The notes: generated by a model from the letters alone, not told the origin. A stretch of 53,920 bases of DNA from Oceanospirillaceae bacterium (GCA_013373085.1 JABXIM010000050.1:1-53920), one strand, 5' to 3'; positions 18,044 through 28,067 are shown, numbered from the stretch's first letter. Translations and numbers: made by a program.

Positions 18044-18901
18044 TCAGACGTCCGGGGCGATTTTCAACCTGTTGCTGATCAGTTTAGCAATCCGCGCAGC
18101 ACCCTCCTCCTCCAAATGCAGGTGATGACCGCCAGGCAACACCACCTGCTCCCCATCAGACAGCAATGCACACTTGCGCTCGACCCGGTCCAGGCCGATG
18201 CCCCGATCGGCCATTACCAACAGTACCGGACACTGAATCCGACGCAGGAAGGCATCGATTTGAGCATCGCACAGCCGCACGATCGAAGGCAGCGTCAGCG
18301 CCGAATCGTTGCGCCAGTACCAGCCGTTGTCACGCTGCTCCAACCCCCGCGCCAAAAGCCACTGCGCGGCTTCCTTACACACTGGCCAACGACCCGCCAT
18401 ACGCGCCTGAAGCGCCTGCTCGAAGCTTGCGTAGGGGCGCAAAGCACGCCGTCCCGCGCGGGTGCGCTTGAGTACCGCATCCGCCAGCAGCCCGGGAAGC
18501 TGTTCCGGCTCATAGTCGAGCGGTGCCAGCCCGTCGATAAGGAACAGCTGCGAGACCCGCGCAGGGAAGCTGCCGGCGAGCAGCGTTGCGATACCCGCTC
18601 CCATCGAATGGCCGGCGAGGGCAAACCGCTTCAGACCCAACTGATCGGCAATCGCCAGCACGTCGGCGATGTTGTCCCAGATGTAGTACGGCACGCCGAC
18701 CGGGCGGTGATCGGAAAAACCGTGCCCGGCCAGGTCTATGGCGATTAGGCGGACCTCGGGCATCAGCGCTGCAAGACGGGTAAAACTGGCCGCGTTGTCC
18801 AGCCAGCCATGCAACGCCAGTAGCGGCTCTGCGTCGGGCGCCCCCCATTCCATCGCAGCGAAATGGCGCCCGTTTACCTCGAACGACAACGTCCTGTACA
18901 T
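18044..18901 (-). CDS. Alpha/beta hydrolase
   Basis: This 285-residue alpha/beta-hydrolase-fold protein has the oxyanion region LHGWLDNAASF (residues 30-40), nucleophile Ser99 in AGHSMGAG, and a C-terminal His in the GGHHLHLEE motif. Such proteins are esterases, thioesterases or MhpC-like C-C hydrolases; the substrate cannot be told. There is no signal peptide. It diverges from the oligosaccharyltransferase gene across ~115 bp and lies 121 bp upstream of the DUF4892-patatin pair. Confidence 0.85.
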   Translation of the reverse strand: MYRTLSFEVNGRHFAAMEWGAPDAEPLLALHGWLDNAASFTRLAALMPEVRLIAIDLAGHGFSDHRPVGVPYYIWDNIADVLAIADQLGLKRFALAGHSMGAGIATLLAGSFPARVSQLFLIDGLAPLDYEPEQLPGLLADAVLKRTRAGRRALRPYASFEQALQARMAGRWPVCKEAAQWLLARGLEQRDNGWYWRNDSALTLPSIVRLCDAQIDAFLRRIQCPVLLVMADRGIGLDRVERKCALLSDGEQVVLPGGHHLHLEEEGAARIAKLISNRLKIAPDV

Positions 18902-19015
18902 TTCATCCTCTGCTCGGCAGTAAACTTACATCAACGGACAAATAGGTTAACATTCCTTGGTAGTCACCAAGGGTCGAGGCTTGCCCACGCCCTCCAAGCC
19001 AGCAAGGAAAGCCCG

Positions 19016-20893
19016 ATGTCGCGCAAGAAAAAACGCAGAACAGGCCGCCGCAACAGCAGTCACAACCGCCCGACCTTCACACTGAAGCTCGAACGGAATC
19101 CCCATCTCGAGCGCTCGCACAAACTGTTCTTCCTGTTGTTCGGCCTGCTGTTTCTGCTGGCGCCGTTATACTACCAGCAGAACCTCGGCGGCGAAGGACT
19201 TTATCTGCCCTATAATGCTTCGACCTGGAGCGCGGCGCTGTTGCTTACCGGCGCCGGCTGGTTGTATGCGGTCAAGCGGACGACGCTGGAGATGCCCCGT
19301 TACTGGCCCGCGCTGGCAGCGCTCCCGGCTGGTCTTGTGGTCAGCGGTTTCGTGACCGGCGTCGACAACCCGACCGAGTGGCTGATTCGCCTGGGCTACG
19401 TGCTGGGCGGCTTCATGCTGCTGATCGCCCTGTTCCAGTTCCGGCTCAATCGCCACCACCGCGACATTGCGCTGATGGTCTTGTTCTGCGGTATCCTGCT
19501 GCAGGCGCTGATCGGCTGGATCCAGATTCAACAACTGCCGATCCTGAAAGACTTCCTGCCGATTTCCAACGGCAAGCGTCCGATTGCGATGTTCCAGCAG
19601 GTCAACCTCACCGCCAGCTATGTCGCCACAGGGTTACCACTGGCGATATACCTCGCGACCCGCCCAGGGGCGCTCAACGCCCGCCTGATGGTGCGCCTGC
19701 TGCCATACTGCGGTCTGGTCGTGTGCACCGGCATGGTGCTGTCCTGCGGCTCGCGCGTGGGCCTGCTGGGCGGCAGCCTCGGCCTGCTGCTGGCCCTCGC
19801 GGCACGGTTCCGCTTTCTGCTCCAGCATCGCCTTATCGCCCTGGGCCTTGCCGCTTCACTGGCGCTTGGCGGTGCTTTTCTGCTGTCGGAGAAGGTCGAG
19901 CAAGGCTCGGCATCGGCACTCAAGAAATTCGAGCGACTGCAGGAAGGCGGTATTTCGGATGTTCGCTTCTCGGTTTACGCCATCAGCCTCGACACCATTG
20001 CCAAAGCCCCCGTATTCGGCCACGGCATCGGCAGCTTCCAGTCGGTCTGGCAGGACGAACGTGGCCATTATCAGGACGCTCACCCGGACGCCAACCTGGG
20101 ACCGCGCTACTCCCACCCCCATAACGAGCTGCTGTTCTGGCTGGTCGAAGGCGGCCTGGTCGCTCTTGCCGGTATCCTTATTTGCGCCCTGGCGGTGTTC
20201 TGGCAGCTGATTCGCCTCGGGCCGCAGCGAGGACTTCTGCTGGCCGGCACCCTGATCCCGATCAGCCTCCATACCCAGGTCGAGCTGCCATTTTACATCT
20301 CGTCGCTGCACTGGTTTGCACTGCTGGTCTTGCTGTTCGTGACGTTCAGCCACGGCACACGGCGATATAGCATGAAGCTGTCTCAAGCCGCCCAGGGGCT
20401 CTGTACCGGCCTGCTGATACTGGTGCCAGTGGGGGCTTCGACCTTCCTGCTGCATTCACTGATGGCGAATGCCGGTATCGTCAGCTATATGAAAAGCCGC
20501 GGCCAAAAGCCAGCGTATCTGGAGCCAGCCAGCCAAAACCTGTTTTTCTCGGGTCCCGCCAGCTACCTGCAGATGAAAAACACCCTTATTGCCGGCTACA
20601 GTCTCGACAACAAGCAGAATTCGCAGCGCTTTGTCGACTGGGCCAACGAGTATCTGAAGCAGACGCCGGATATCCAGCTGTATTACGACCTGGCCGGCGC
20701 CTACGTCCACCTCGGGCAACATGACAAGGCACAGGAAGCCCTTGCAGAAGGACTGCGGATCTATCGCCACAACGGCAAACTGGAAAAGGCCATGGCGGCG
20801 TTAAAGAGCGGCCAGATAGACGCCTACCTGAAGCAACTCGCCGAAAAACACGCCAAGCGAAGCCAGACAGGCGGCGGCCAGGCACAGAAATAA
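19016..20893 (+). CDS. O-oligosaccharyltransferase / O-antigen ligase family (PglL-like)
   Basis: The 625-residue membrane protein starts at an ATG after an AAGGAAAG site, with a very basic N-terminal tail (MSRKKKRRTGRR). About 11 hydrophobic segments follow. The Wzy_C motif SHPHNELLFWLVEGG lies in the large periplasmic loop near residue 365. The C-terminal ~130 residues form a soluble tail with a TPR-like repeat (YYDLAGAYVHLGQHDKAQEAL), as in PglL enzymes that attach lipid-linked glycans to pilins. No glycan synthesis genes are nearby, so donor and target are unknown. A strong terminator follows. Confidence 0.85.
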   Translation: MSRKKKRRTGRRNSSHNRPTFTLKLERNPHLERSHKLFFLLFGLLFLLAPLYYQQNLGGEGLYLPYNASTWSAALLLTGAGWLYAVKRTTLEMPRYWPALAALPAGLVVSGFVTGVDNPTEWLIRLGYVLGGFMLLIALFQFRLNRHHRDIALMVLFCGILLQALIGWIQIQQLPILKDFLPISNGKRPIAMFQQVNLTASYVATGLPLAIYLATRPGALNARLMVRLLPYCGLVVCTGMVLSCGSRVGLLGGSLGLLLALAARFRFLLQHRLIALGLAASLALGGAFLLSEKVEQGSASALKKFERLQEGGISDVRFSVYAISLDTIAKAPVFGHGIGSFQSVWQDERGHYQDAHPDANLGPRYSHPHNELLFWLVEGGLVALAGILICALAVFWQLIRLGPQRGLLLAGTLIPISLHTQVELPFYISSLHWFALLVLLFVTFSHGTRRYSMKLSQAAQGLCTGLLILVPVGASTFLLHSLMANAGIVSYMKSRGQKPAYLEPASQNLFFSGPASYLQMKNTLIAGYSLDNKQNSQRFVDWANEYLKQTPDIQLYYDLAGAYVHLGQHDKAQEALAEGLRIYRHNGKLEKAMAALKSGQIDAYLKQLAEKHAKRSQTGGGQAQK

Positions 20894-20900
20894 GGTTTTC

Positions 20901-20924
20901 AAGGGGGCGACAGCCCCCTTTTAG
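20901..20924 (+). terminator. Terminator after the PglL-like gene
   Basis: A perfect 8-bp stem AAGGGGGC / GCCCCCTT with GACA loop is followed by TT, giving four consecutive T residues. It lies 8 bp after the stop codon. Confidence 0.8.
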
Positions 20925-21061
20925 CTTTGTCCGCTCGTGCTTGCAGCGACTGAACAAGCTACATGACTTCCCGTGCTCGACTCGAGCCGCTTGTGCCCCG
21001 AAGCAGTGACCTCAGACGCCTGGCAACGGCAGCCCAGGAGCGGCCCGGCCCATCAAAGGCC

Positions 21062-21520
21062 TCAGACGTGCAGTTTTTTCAGCAAGGTCGCGAGCCCGGC
21101 CGCGGGCCAATCCAGTTCGAGGATTGCGACTGCACCGGGCAGCATCGGTTCGGGACGACGAGCATCGCCCTCGATCAGGGTTGCTACCAGTTTGCCAATG
21201 AGTGGCTGATGTGACACCAACAGCAAACCGTCCAGCATGCTGGATTCCAGCGCCGCCAACGCCAGACGAGTATCAATATCGGGAATGAAAGCGGTATTTG
21301 GCTCCAGCAACGGCACACCAAGGTGAGAAACAACACGATCTGCGGTCTGACGGGCACGCAGGTAGGGGCTCGGTAGCACAGCGCTGACATCGTCAAGCAC
21401 AGCGCGCTCCCGCGACAGCATGCGATCAAGGGCCATGATGCCCCGTTCCGTGAGCGACCGATCGAAGTCGGACGGCGCGTCGAAACCCGCTTCGCCGTGT
21501 CGCATCAGATAGAGTTTCAT
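21062..21520 (-). CDS. sixA: Phosphohistidine phosphatase SixA
   Basis: SixA removes phosphate from histidine-phosphorylated proteins (the phosphotransferase protein NPr in E. coli). The 152-residue protein begins MKLYLMRHGEA with catalytic His8 in the RHG motif and has the second His in LVSHQPLIG. It lies 69 bp downstream of gpsA on the same strand and closes the run that begins at dinG. Confidence 0.93.
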   Translation of the reverse strand: MKLYLMRHGEAGFDAPSDFDRSLTERGIMALDRMLSRERAVLDDVSAVLPSPYLRARQTADRVVSHLGVPLLEPNTAFIPDIDTRLALAALESSMLDGLLLVSHQPLIGKLVATLIEGDARRPEPMLPGAVAILELDWPAAGLATLLKKLHV

Positions 21521-21589
21521 CGAACGATCTCACTGTTCGCTGCGCGCCGCACGAAAGCCCAATTAGACGGCAGGACGCCAGCGTCGGCT

Positions 21590-22612
21590 TTAGCTGCGTG
21601 GTAAGACGAACTCGACGTCGCTGCTCTGCTCGTTGAGCATCAGCATCTTGGCCACGGCGGCAACCGGCAGCCCCTTGAAGACAACCTCGTAGAGCCCCGC
21701 AACCAGAGGCATATAGATACCGAGCTGATCGGACTTTTCCTTGACGCGACGCAGCGTATTGACACCCTCGGCGACTTCGCCCAGGGCCTCGACCGCATCG
21801 TCGAGGGACTTGCCTTCGCCCAGCGCGAAACCGACGCGATAATTGCGCGACAGCGGCGACATGCAGGTGACGATAAGATCACCGACGCCCGCCAGACCGA
21901 GGAAGGTTAAGGGATTGGCCCCCATGCTGACGGCAAAACGGCTCATCTCGGCAAGACTGCGCGTCATCAGCATGCTGCGGGTATTCTCACCCATACCAAG
22001 CGCGGAGCTGAGACCGGCCGCGATGGCATAGATATTCTTGAGCGCGCCGCCCAGTTCGACGCCGTACATATCGGTACTGGCGTAGACGCGAAAATATTCG
22101 GTATGCAGCACTTTCTGCACCGTCTCGCGCACGCCCTCGTCCTCACTGGCGATAACCGTTGCCGTCAACTGTCGCGCCGCCACCTCCTTGGCAAGGTTCG
22201 GACCGCTCAATACACCGATAAGCGCATCCGGCAATTCGTCACGCAGAATCTGGCTCATCAGACTGAAGGTGTCGGCCTCGATGCCCTTGGTGGTGCTGAC
22301 CACCATCTGCCCGGGACGCAGGAACGGCTTGGCGTCCCGGACCACTTCCCGAAAGGCGCTGCTGGGAATGGCGACAAACACCAGGTCGGCGCCATCGAGC
22401 ACTCGTTCAAGACGGGTGTCGACCTCGAGACTGTCCGCCAGGCGGTAACCCGGCAGATACTTGGCGTTTTCACGTGTCTTGCGTATCGATTCCGCCTGCT
22501 GCTCATCCCTCAGCCACTGCCGAACCGAAAGCCCCTTTTCCGCCACCAGATTCGCAAGCACTGTACCGAAGCTACCCCCACCCAGTACTGCGACCTGTGT
22601 ATTGCCACTCAT
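21590..22612 (-). CDS. gpsA: Glycerol-3-phosphate dehydrogenase [NAD(P)+]
   Basis: GpsA makes sn-glycerol-3-phosphate from dihydroxyacetone phosphate for phospholipid synthesis. The 340-residue protein has the dinucleotide motif VLGGGSFGT (residues 9-17), the [12 protein letters not shown] segment near 140, and the catalytic-lysine region [13 protein letters not shown] near 195. The ATG start is 32 bp after the small membrane protein gene. Confidence 0.96.
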   Translation of the reverse strand: MSGNTQVAVLGGGSFGTVLANLVAEKGLSVRQWLRDEQQAESIRKTRENAKYLPGYRLADSLEVDTRLERVLDGADLVFVAIPSSAFREVVRDAKPFLRPGQMVVSTTKGIEADTFSLMSQILRDELPDALIGVLSGPNLAKEVAARQLTATVIASEDEGVRETVQKVLHTEYFRVYASTDMYGVELGGALKNIYAIAAGLSSALGMGENTRSMLMTRSLAEMSRFAVSMGANPLTFLGLAGVGDLIVTCMSPLSRNYRVGFALGEGKSLDDAVEALGEVAEGVNTLRRVKEKSDQLGIYMPLVAGLYEVVFKGLPVAAVAKMLMLNEQSSDVEFVLPRS

Positions 22613-22644
22613 GTAACGAAACTCCTTGTTGGGTTGACCGGCTG

Positions 22645-22866
22645 TCAGCGGCGGCGATTGAGACTGTCGAGGACAAAATCCACACCACGAAACAGCAGCA
22701 TCACGACGCCAAACCCGACCGGCGCCAACACCAGAAACAGCAGCAGCAACGACGAATCGCCAGTGCGCTGAAATCCCGCCGCACCGATCGCCACGAAGAA
22801 TACCGCCATCAATAACGCGGCTATCCGCGAGATCCGGCGCGTACCGTGGCGGTCATGGTCCGTCAC
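22645..22866 (-). CDS. Small two-helix membrane protein
   Basis: This 73-residue protein has two hydrophobic segments (about residues 16-33 and 39-58) flanked by basic residues, so it is an inner-membrane protein. It starts at a GTG that overlaps the helicase TGA as GTGA, implying translational coupling. No function is recognised. Its position between a helicase and gpsA appears conserved in my memory of pseudomonads but without an assigned role. Confidence 0.75.
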   Translation of the reverse strand: MTDHDRHGTRRISRIAALLMAVFFVAIGAAGFQRTGDSSLLLLFLVLAPVGFGVVMLLFRGVDFVLDSLNRRR

Positions 22867-24650
22867 TGCACATCCCGTCTCGTTGAGGCACCAGACTTGT
22901 TCGCCTCGGCTTCGCCCGCATCTAAAGCAGTTTCGGAGGCGGGCTCCACTGCCTCTTCGGTCACCACTGACTTGTCAGCGGTGGCAGCGGCCTCACCCTC
23001 TGCAGCATCCTGCTCGGCAGGCTTGTCGGATGCGTCAGCATCTGCCTTCACTGCGCTTTCGCTGGCGCCGGCCGAGGCAACCTCGGGCTCCCCTGAAGCC
23101 GGTGGGGATTCCGCCTCGGCTGCGGAAGCCGTCGCCTGTTCGGCTCCCTGCTGTTGATCCTCGAGATCCTGTTGCAGCCCACCCTCCGCAACCGGGCGTT
23201 CGGAGACGTCCGGACTAACGGAGGCTTCGGTCTCGACAGGCGCGTCCTGGGTTTGAACGTCTGCCACCTCGCCATTGTCTTCAGACTGCCCGGCCACTTC
23301 CGCTTCAGGCGGCTCGACCGGCGCCTTTTCGACACGAATTTCAGGGACTTCTTTCAGCAGCTCTGCATCGGGGTGGACGCATTCGAGCTTGACCCCGGTT
23401 TCCGCTTCAATTTCCGGAATCAGGAAGGAGTCGTTCTCGCAGGCGAAACAAACCGACTCACCGCTGGCGCCCGCACGCCCGGTTCGACCAATACGGTGCA
23501 CGTAATCATCCGGCTCTTCCGGCAACTGATAGTTGATGACGTGGGTCACGCCGTCAATATGAATGCCGCGACCTGCGACATCGGTGGCGACCAGCACCTG
23601 GATCTTGCCACTGCGGAAATCCTCAAGCGTACGCAGGCGCTTATTCTGCGGGATCTCACCGGACATCAGCGCAGCCTTGAGGCCGTCTTTCTGCAAACGC
23701 TCCGCCAGTGCCCGGGTTTCGTGGCGACGGTTGCCGAACACGATCACCTTCTCGATGCCGTTGACGCGAATGTAGTTGCGAAGCAGGCGGTACTTCTGGT
23801 TGCTCGATACCAGGAACACTGTCTGACTGACGTTATCCGTGGTCTTGTGCTCGGATTCGATCTCCACCTTTATCGGATCGACAGTCCACTGCTTCGCCAG
23901 GTTCATGATGTCGTCAGAGAAGGTAGCGCTGTAAAGCAGCGTCTGGCGATCCTCACCCTTGCGCGGCGTCTGGCGGATGATGGTGCGCACATCGGGGATG
24001 AAGCCCATGCTGAGCATGCGGTCCGCTTCGTCCAGCACCAGCACCTCGACATTGTAGAGGTCCACTTCTTTGGAGCGTACGAAGTCGATCAGGCGCCCCG
24101 GCGTAGCCACCAGTATATCGACCGGCCGCTCGCGAAGCTGGGCGCGCTGCTTGTCATAATCCATGCCGCCGACCAGCGCCACCACGCCGAAATTGGCGTA
24201 TTTCGACAGCCCTTCGGCATCGGCTGCGATCTGCAGTGCCAGCTCGCGGGTCGGTGCGACGATCAGCGCGCGCGGTTCGCCGAGCTTGCGCTCGTCGGCC
24301 AGCGGGTAGTCGAGCAGGTCGGTGATGATACCGGCCAGGAAAGCCGCAGTCTTGCCGGTACCTGTCTGGGCCTTGCCGATGATGTCCTTTCCTGCCAGTG
24401 CCGGCTCGATGGTGGCGGCCTGGATCGGCGTGCAGTACTGGAATCCCAGATCCTGAATCGCGCGCAGCACGGCATCGGGCAGATTGAAGTCATGAAAGCG
24501 GCGCTTGCCCTCCGCCTCCGGCACATCGAAATCGGCCGGGGACCAGCTGGCTGCTACGTTGGTCTCTTCCCGACGCCGCCGGGATCCGCCGCGCTTGCGG
24601 GATGAGCCTCGCGGGCGTCTGCGCTTGGTGCTTTTCTCTTCGTTGCTCAA
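22863..24650 (-). CDS. rhlB: RhlB-like DEAD-box RNA helicase with acidic tail
   Basis: This 595-residue ATP-dependent RNA helicase has a basic N-terminus ([12 protein letters not shown]), then the core: AQTGTGKT (residues 94-101), PTRELA (133-138), DEAD (207-210), SAT (241-243) and HRIGRTGR (385-392). RhlB works in RNA unwinding for the degradosome. The start is TTG after TAAGG. From about residue 440 the protein ends in a 155-residue Glu/Ala-rich acidic tail, unlike the basic tail usual for RhlB. It lies 19 bp after dinG and overlaps the next small gene, so it is probably in the SOS-controlled transcript. Confidence 0.9.
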   Translation of the reverse strand: MSNEEKSTKRRRPRGSSRKRGGSRRRREETNVAASWSPADFDVPEAEGKRRFHDFNLPDAVLRAIQDLGFQYCTPIQAATIEPALAGKDIIGKAQTGTGKTAAFLAGIITDLLDYPLADERKLGEPRALIVAPTRELALQIAADAEGLSKYANFGVVALVGGMDYDKQRAQLRERPVDILVATPGRLIDFVRSKEVDLYNVEVLVLDEADRMLSMGFIPDVRTIIRQTPRKGEDRQTLLYSATFSDDIMNLAKQWTVDPIKVEIESEHKTTDNVSQTVFLVSSNQKYRLLRNYIRVNGIEKVIVFGNRRHETRALAERLQKDGLKAALMSGEIPQNKRLRTLEDFRSGKIQVLVATDVAGRGIHIDGVTHVINYQLPEEPDDYVHRIGRTGRAGASGESVCFACENDSFLIPEIEAETGVKLECVHPDAELLKEVPEIRVEKAPVEPPEAEVAGQSEDNGEVADVQTQDAPVETEASVSPDVSERPVAEGGLQQDLEDQQQGAEQATASAAEAESPPASGEPEVASAGASESAVKADADASDKPAEQDAAEGEAAATADKSVVTEEAVEPASETALDAGEAEANKSGASTRRDVQ

Positions 24651-24669
24651 CGTTAAGCCTTAAATCCTG

Positions 24670-26793
24670 TTAGTTCAGTTTGCGCCTGAACGGCGGCAAG
24701 GCATCCAGCAATTGCCGGCCATAACGCCTTGTCACCACTCGGCGATCGAGCAGAATCACGGTACCGCGGTCCTGCTCTGTACGCAGCAGGCGGCCGACCG
24801 CCTGAGTCAGCCGCATCGACGCCATCGGCACCGACCAGTCGATGAAGGCGTTTCCGCCCCGCTGTTCGATCCATTCCGCCATTGTGGCGTCGACCGGGTC
24901 GTCCGGCACGCTGAACGGCAGTTTGGCGATAATCACCTCGGTCAGATAGCCGCCGGGCAGGTCCACCCCTTCGGCAAAGGATGCCAGACCGAAGATGACG
25001 CTGGGCTCGCCCCTGTCAACAGCACCACGGTGCTGCTGGAGGATTTCGTTCTTCGAGTACTGGCCCTGTGACAGCACCGTATTCTTAATAGATTCGTCCA
25101 ACTCTTCAAGCACGGTGCGCATCTGCCGCCAGGAACTGAACAATACCAGAGTTGCCTTGGCGCTTAACAGACGCTGCCCGAGAAATTCCGCCACTTCGCG
25201 GGTGTGCGCGTCGGGATCGGAGGGGTCCGCCTGCATCGGCGGCACCCAGAGCTCGGCGCTGCGCTGATGATCGAACGGACTTTGCAGACGCTCGCAGGGC
25301 GTTTCCGGCGCCAGCCCGAGATCCACCAGCACGCGATCGAACTGCCCCAGCGCCGTCAGCGTCGCCGAGGTTACCACGGCACCGTAACAGTGGTCCCAGA
25401 GGTGTTCACTCAGGGTTCCGGCCGCCGATACCGGACTGGAACGGCATTCGTAATCGAGTCCGTCATTGCCTTCGACAACATTGATCCAGCGCGCCGTCGG
25501 CGACGCGCCTTGTGTATCGACCTCGCGATAGGAGCGGGCCAGCCAGTGGATAGCCTGCATTCGCGACAGCAGCATGCCCATCTGTGGATACCAACGCTCG
25601 GCGGCGGCCTTGTCGAGCTCTGGGATACCGCCATCCATCGCTTCCTTCAGCAAGTCGACGATCTGCTCGAACTTCTGCGATGCCTTGTCGGCGATCATGG
25701 CAATGTCGCCGGACTCGATGCGCAGCGTCTCCGGCAGTTGCCCGCCGGGAAAGCGGAACCGGTCCGAAACCGGCGTACCGTCGGCGCCATGCAGCATGGT
25801 TCTCAGGGTACGCTGCAACCCTTCGAGGCATTGGTGCAGCTCGGCGAATGGCGCATCCAGCTGTGCGACATAGGTATTCAGCACCGAGTGATCGCCGCAC
25901 TCGCCACGCATCCGCTCGAGCTGGCGCGAGGCCGTTGACAGCCAGCGATTACTGGAGCCGACCCGCATGCTGTAGGCAAAATGGCCGATCGCCTTGGCCG
26001 CCAGGTGATGCCCCTCATCGAACACGTAAATACTGTCGACCGGATCAGGCAGGATTGCACCGCCGCCAAGCGCCAGGTCCGCCATCACCAGGTCATGATT
26101 GGCGATGACCACGTCGACCTGATCAAGCGACTCGCGCGCCCGGTAAAACGGACAGGCGCTGAAATTGGCGCAGCGCCGGTTACTGCACTGCAAATGATCG
26201 CTGGTGAGCGGCTGCCACAGGCTGTCTTCGAGCTCCCGTCTCAGATTATCCCGGTCGCCGTCCCAGCGGCCGGCGGCGAACTCGTTCAGCAGGTCGCGGT
26301 AAAGCTCGAGCGAAGCGTCGTCGAGTTTTTCGGCCAGCTCATCCTCGTACAGCGCCATCTGCCCCATCGAGGCCTGGCTATCGAGCATACGCTCCGCCTT
26401 GGTGATGCAGAGGTACCGCCCCCGCCCCTTGGCCAGGCTGAACTTGACGGGCAGCTGGGCATGGCGGGCGATGTCCGGCAGGTCCTTCATGACCAGTTGC
26501 TCCTGCAACGCTACGGTGGCGGTCGACAGTATCAGCTTCTTGCCGGCAGCCCGGGATAGCGGCAGGGTCGCAAGCAGGTAAGCGAGCGTTTTCCCGGTAC
26601 CGGTGCCGGCTTCGACGAGACAGACGTGCATCCCCGACTGCCGCACCCCTGAAGCGTCGGCTTCGATATTGCCGAGCACCCGCGCGATATGCGCGATCAT
26701 CAGGCGCTGACCCTGTCGCGGCTTGAGCGACTTGGCCGCGAGAAAGTCCCGGTAAGCCTGTTGTATCTCGTGTTTTAGCGCCTCGGTCAGCAC
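24670..26793 (-). CDS. dinG: Fe-S ATP-dependent DNA helicase DinG
   Basis: DinG is a 5'-3' superfamily 2 helicase that unwinds R-loops and damaged forks and belongs to the SOS response. The 707-residue protein has Walker A EAGTGTGKT (residues 61-69) and the DEGH box (259-262). Cys129, Cys203, Cys208 and Cys214 are the Fe-S ligands, each nine residues after the E. coli positions. The C-terminal QAVGRLLR motif VI is present. The start is GTG with poor ribosome-site match; the N-terminus MLTEALKHEIQQAYRDFL matches the pseudomonad type. A LexA box lies 49 bp upstream. Confidence 0.95.
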   Translation of the reverse strand: MLTEALKHEIQQAYRDFLAAKSLKPRQGQRLMIAHIARVLGNIEADASGVRQSGMHVCLVEAGTGTGKTLAYLLATLPLSRAAGKKLILSTATVALQEQLVMKDLPDIARHAQLPVKFSLAKGRGRYLCITKAERMLDSQASMGQMALYEDELAEKLDDASLELYRDLLNEFAAGRWDGDRDNLRRELEDSLWQPLTSDHLQCSNRRCANFSACPFYRARESLDQVDVVIANHDLVMADLALGGGAILPDPVDSIYVFDEGHHLAAKAIGHFAYSMRVGSSNRWLSTASRQLERMRGECGDHSVLNTYVAQLDAPFAELHQCLEGLQRTLRTMLHGADGTPVSDRFRFPGGQLPETLRIESGDIAMIADKASQKFEQIVDLLKEAMDGGIPELDKAAAERWYPQMGMLLSRMQAIHWLARSYREVDTQGASPTARWINVVEGNDGLDYECRSSPVSAAGTLSEHLWDHCYGAVVTSATLTALGQFDRVLVDLGLAPETPCERLQSPFDHQRSAELWVPPMQADPSDPDAHTREVAEFLGQRLLSAKATLVLFSSWRQMRTVLEELDESIKNTVLSQGQYSKNEILQQHRGAVDRGEPSVIFGLASFAEGVDLPGGYLTEVIIAKLPFSVPDDPVDATMAEWIEQRGGNAFIDWSVPMASMRLTQAVGRLLRTEQDRGTVILLDRRVVTRRYGRQLLDALPPFRRKLN

Positions 26794-26841
26794 ATCGACG
26801 TCCGGTATTGCCTTGTAAAGGCTGAAGATTCTACCAAACCA

Positions 26842-26857
26842 CTGGATGTATAGACAG
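26842..26857 (-). promoter_or_regulatory. LexA (SOS) box of dinG
   Basis: CTGGATGTATAGACAG matches the CTG-N10-CAG SOS consensus. On the minus strand it covers the spacer and -35 region of a likely promoter whose -10 is TAGAAT (26828-26833). LexA bound here would block dinG transcription. Confidence 0.8.
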
Positions 26858-26881
26858 AATTTGCTTTACCGGTTTCGATTA

Positions 26882-26916
26882 CTGTATATACTTACACGTA
26901 CTGTACATACAAACAG
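26882..26916 (+). promoter_or_regulatory. Two tandem LexA boxes of lexA
   Basis: CTGTATATACTTACAC (26882-26897, last base off consensus) and CTGTACATACAAACAG (26901-26916, full CTG-N10-CAG) are 3 bp apart. They lie just before the lexA start at 26926, the same tandem layout as E. coli lexA. A TTGCTT (26861) and TATATA (26885) pair gives a promoter overlapped by the first box, so lexA is autoregulated. Confidence 0.88.
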
Positions 26917-26925
26917 GTTCCGATT

Positions 26926-27546
26926 ATGAAACTGACCCGACGACAAACGGACGTGCTCGAGTGCATCAAGCACCATATCGAAACCACAGGCTACCCCCCG
27001 ACCCGCGCCGATATCGCCCGCGAACTGGGTTTTCGTTCCGCCAATGCCGCCGAGGAACACCTCAAGGCACTGGCCAAGAAAGGCGCCATCGAGATCATCA
27101 AGGGTACATCCCGCGGCATTCGCCTGCCCGAGATGGAGCAGGAAGCCGCCAACGAGGGGCTACCGATCGTCGGCCAGGTCGCCGCCGGCTCACCGATCCT
27201 GGCGCAGCAGCATATCGAGGACCACTGCACCATTTCATCGGACTTCTTTCACCCCCGCGCCGACTACCTGCTCCGCGTTCGCGGCCAGAGCATGCGCAAC
27301 ATCGGCATCATGGATGGCGATCTGCTGGCGGTTCATCAGTGCAGGGAAGCCCGCAACGGTCAGATCGTGGTCGCCCGCATCGAAGACGAGGTCACGGTCA
27401 AGCGTTTCAAACGCGAGGGCGACAAGGTGTTCCTGATCGCCGAGAACGAAGATTTCGAACCGATCGTGATCGACCTGCGCGAACAGGAACTGGCGATCGA
27501 AGGACTGGGCGTCGGCGTCATTCGCCGCGCGGGAGAAGCACTATGA
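26926..27546 (+). CDS. lexA: SOS repressor LexA
   Basis: LexA represses SOS genes and cleaves itself when stimulated by RecA. The 206-residue protein has an N-terminal winged helix (residues 1-68, [20 protein letters not shown]), the Ala87-Gly88 cleavage site in GQVAAGSP, and the catalytic dyad Ser122 (RGQSMRN) and Lys159 (VTVKRF). All are offset by +3 from E. coli. Two SOS boxes lie directly upstream. Its TGA overlaps the next ATG (ATGA), coupling it to sulA. Confidence 0.98.
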   Translation: MKLTRRQTDVLECIKHHIETTGYPPTRADIARELGFRSANAAEEHLKALAKKGAIEIIKGTSRGIRLPEMEQEAANEGLPIVGQVAAGSPILAQQHIEDHCTISSDFFHPRADYLLRVRGQSMRNIGIMDGDLLAVHQCREARNGQIVVARIEDEVTVKRFKREGDKVFLIAENEDFEPIVIDLREQELAIEGLGVGVIRRAGEAL

Positions 27547-27989
27547 TCCGACCAAATGACATCAAGCCCCAGCCGATGCTGCCGCACCGCATGCCGACGC
27601 CCATGTCCCGGCGCCCGACAACCTTCGACGGCAAGCTGACCGAAATCATCACCCACAGCGCTGATCTCGACAGCATGCCGCTGCTGATGCCTCTGCTGGC
27701 TCAACTGAGCCGCGACGACCGCTGGTTCGCCTGGGTCGCACCGCCGGGCAAGCTGCCGAAGGCCCTGCTGACCGAAGCGGGCATCGACCTCAACAAGGTG
27801 ATTCTGCTGCACCCCGACGCCGAACACAGCGTGCTGGATCTGGCCTGTCGCGCGCTGCGTGCCGGCACCTGCCACGCAGTGATTTCCTGGCCGGGATACC
27901 TGTCTCAGCAAGACTTCGGGGCACTGGAGGAAGCCGCCGCTTGCGGCCGCAGCCACGGCATCCTGATCCGCGGCCGGCAGCACGCCTGA
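27543..27989 (+). CDS. sulA: SulA-like cell division inhibitor
   Basis: This 148-residue protein follows lexA with an ATGA overlap, as in pseudomonads. The central region ([42 protein letters not shown]) matches SulA/RecA-fold proteins that bind FtsZ and halt division during SOS. The N-terminal ~25 residues are Pro- and Met-rich and probably disordered. It is controlled by the lexA promoter. A large dyad follows the stop. Confidence 0.85.
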   Translation: MIRPNDIKPQPMLPHRMPTPMSRRPTTFDGKLTEIITHSADLDSMPLLMPLLAQLSRDDRWFAWVAPPGKLPKALLTEAGIDLNKVILLHPDAEHSVLDLACRALRAGTCHAVISWPGYLSQQDFGALEEAAACGRSHGILIRGRQHA

Positions 27990-28007
27990 AATGGTGAGTT
28001 GTCAGCC

Positions 28008-28042
28008 GTGAGTAGCGAGCGGTAAGCCCACTCGCTACTCAC
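28008..28042. repeat. 12-bp inverted repeat between convergent sulA and DUF6586 gene
   Basis: GTGAGTAGCGAG (28008-28019) pairs perfectly with CTCGCTACTCAC (28031-28042) around an 11-base loop, flanked by further GGTGAGT/ACTCACC units up to 28072. It may terminate both transcripts (TTTT at 28045 on plus). The multiple ACTCACC units suggest a low-grade intergenic repeat rather than a plain terminator. Confidence 0.7.
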
Positions 28043-28067
28043 CATTTTCCACGCACTACTCACCTAC

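Noticed and set aside
23154-24605. 483-codon plus-strand frame over rhlB
   Set aside because: Shadow of the helicase gene; no ribosome site or motif.
26961-27542. Upstream extension of the sulA frame inside lexA
   Set aside because: The frame is Arg/Gly-rich shadow; the ATG at 27543 overlaps the lexA stop as ATGA and is the natural start.
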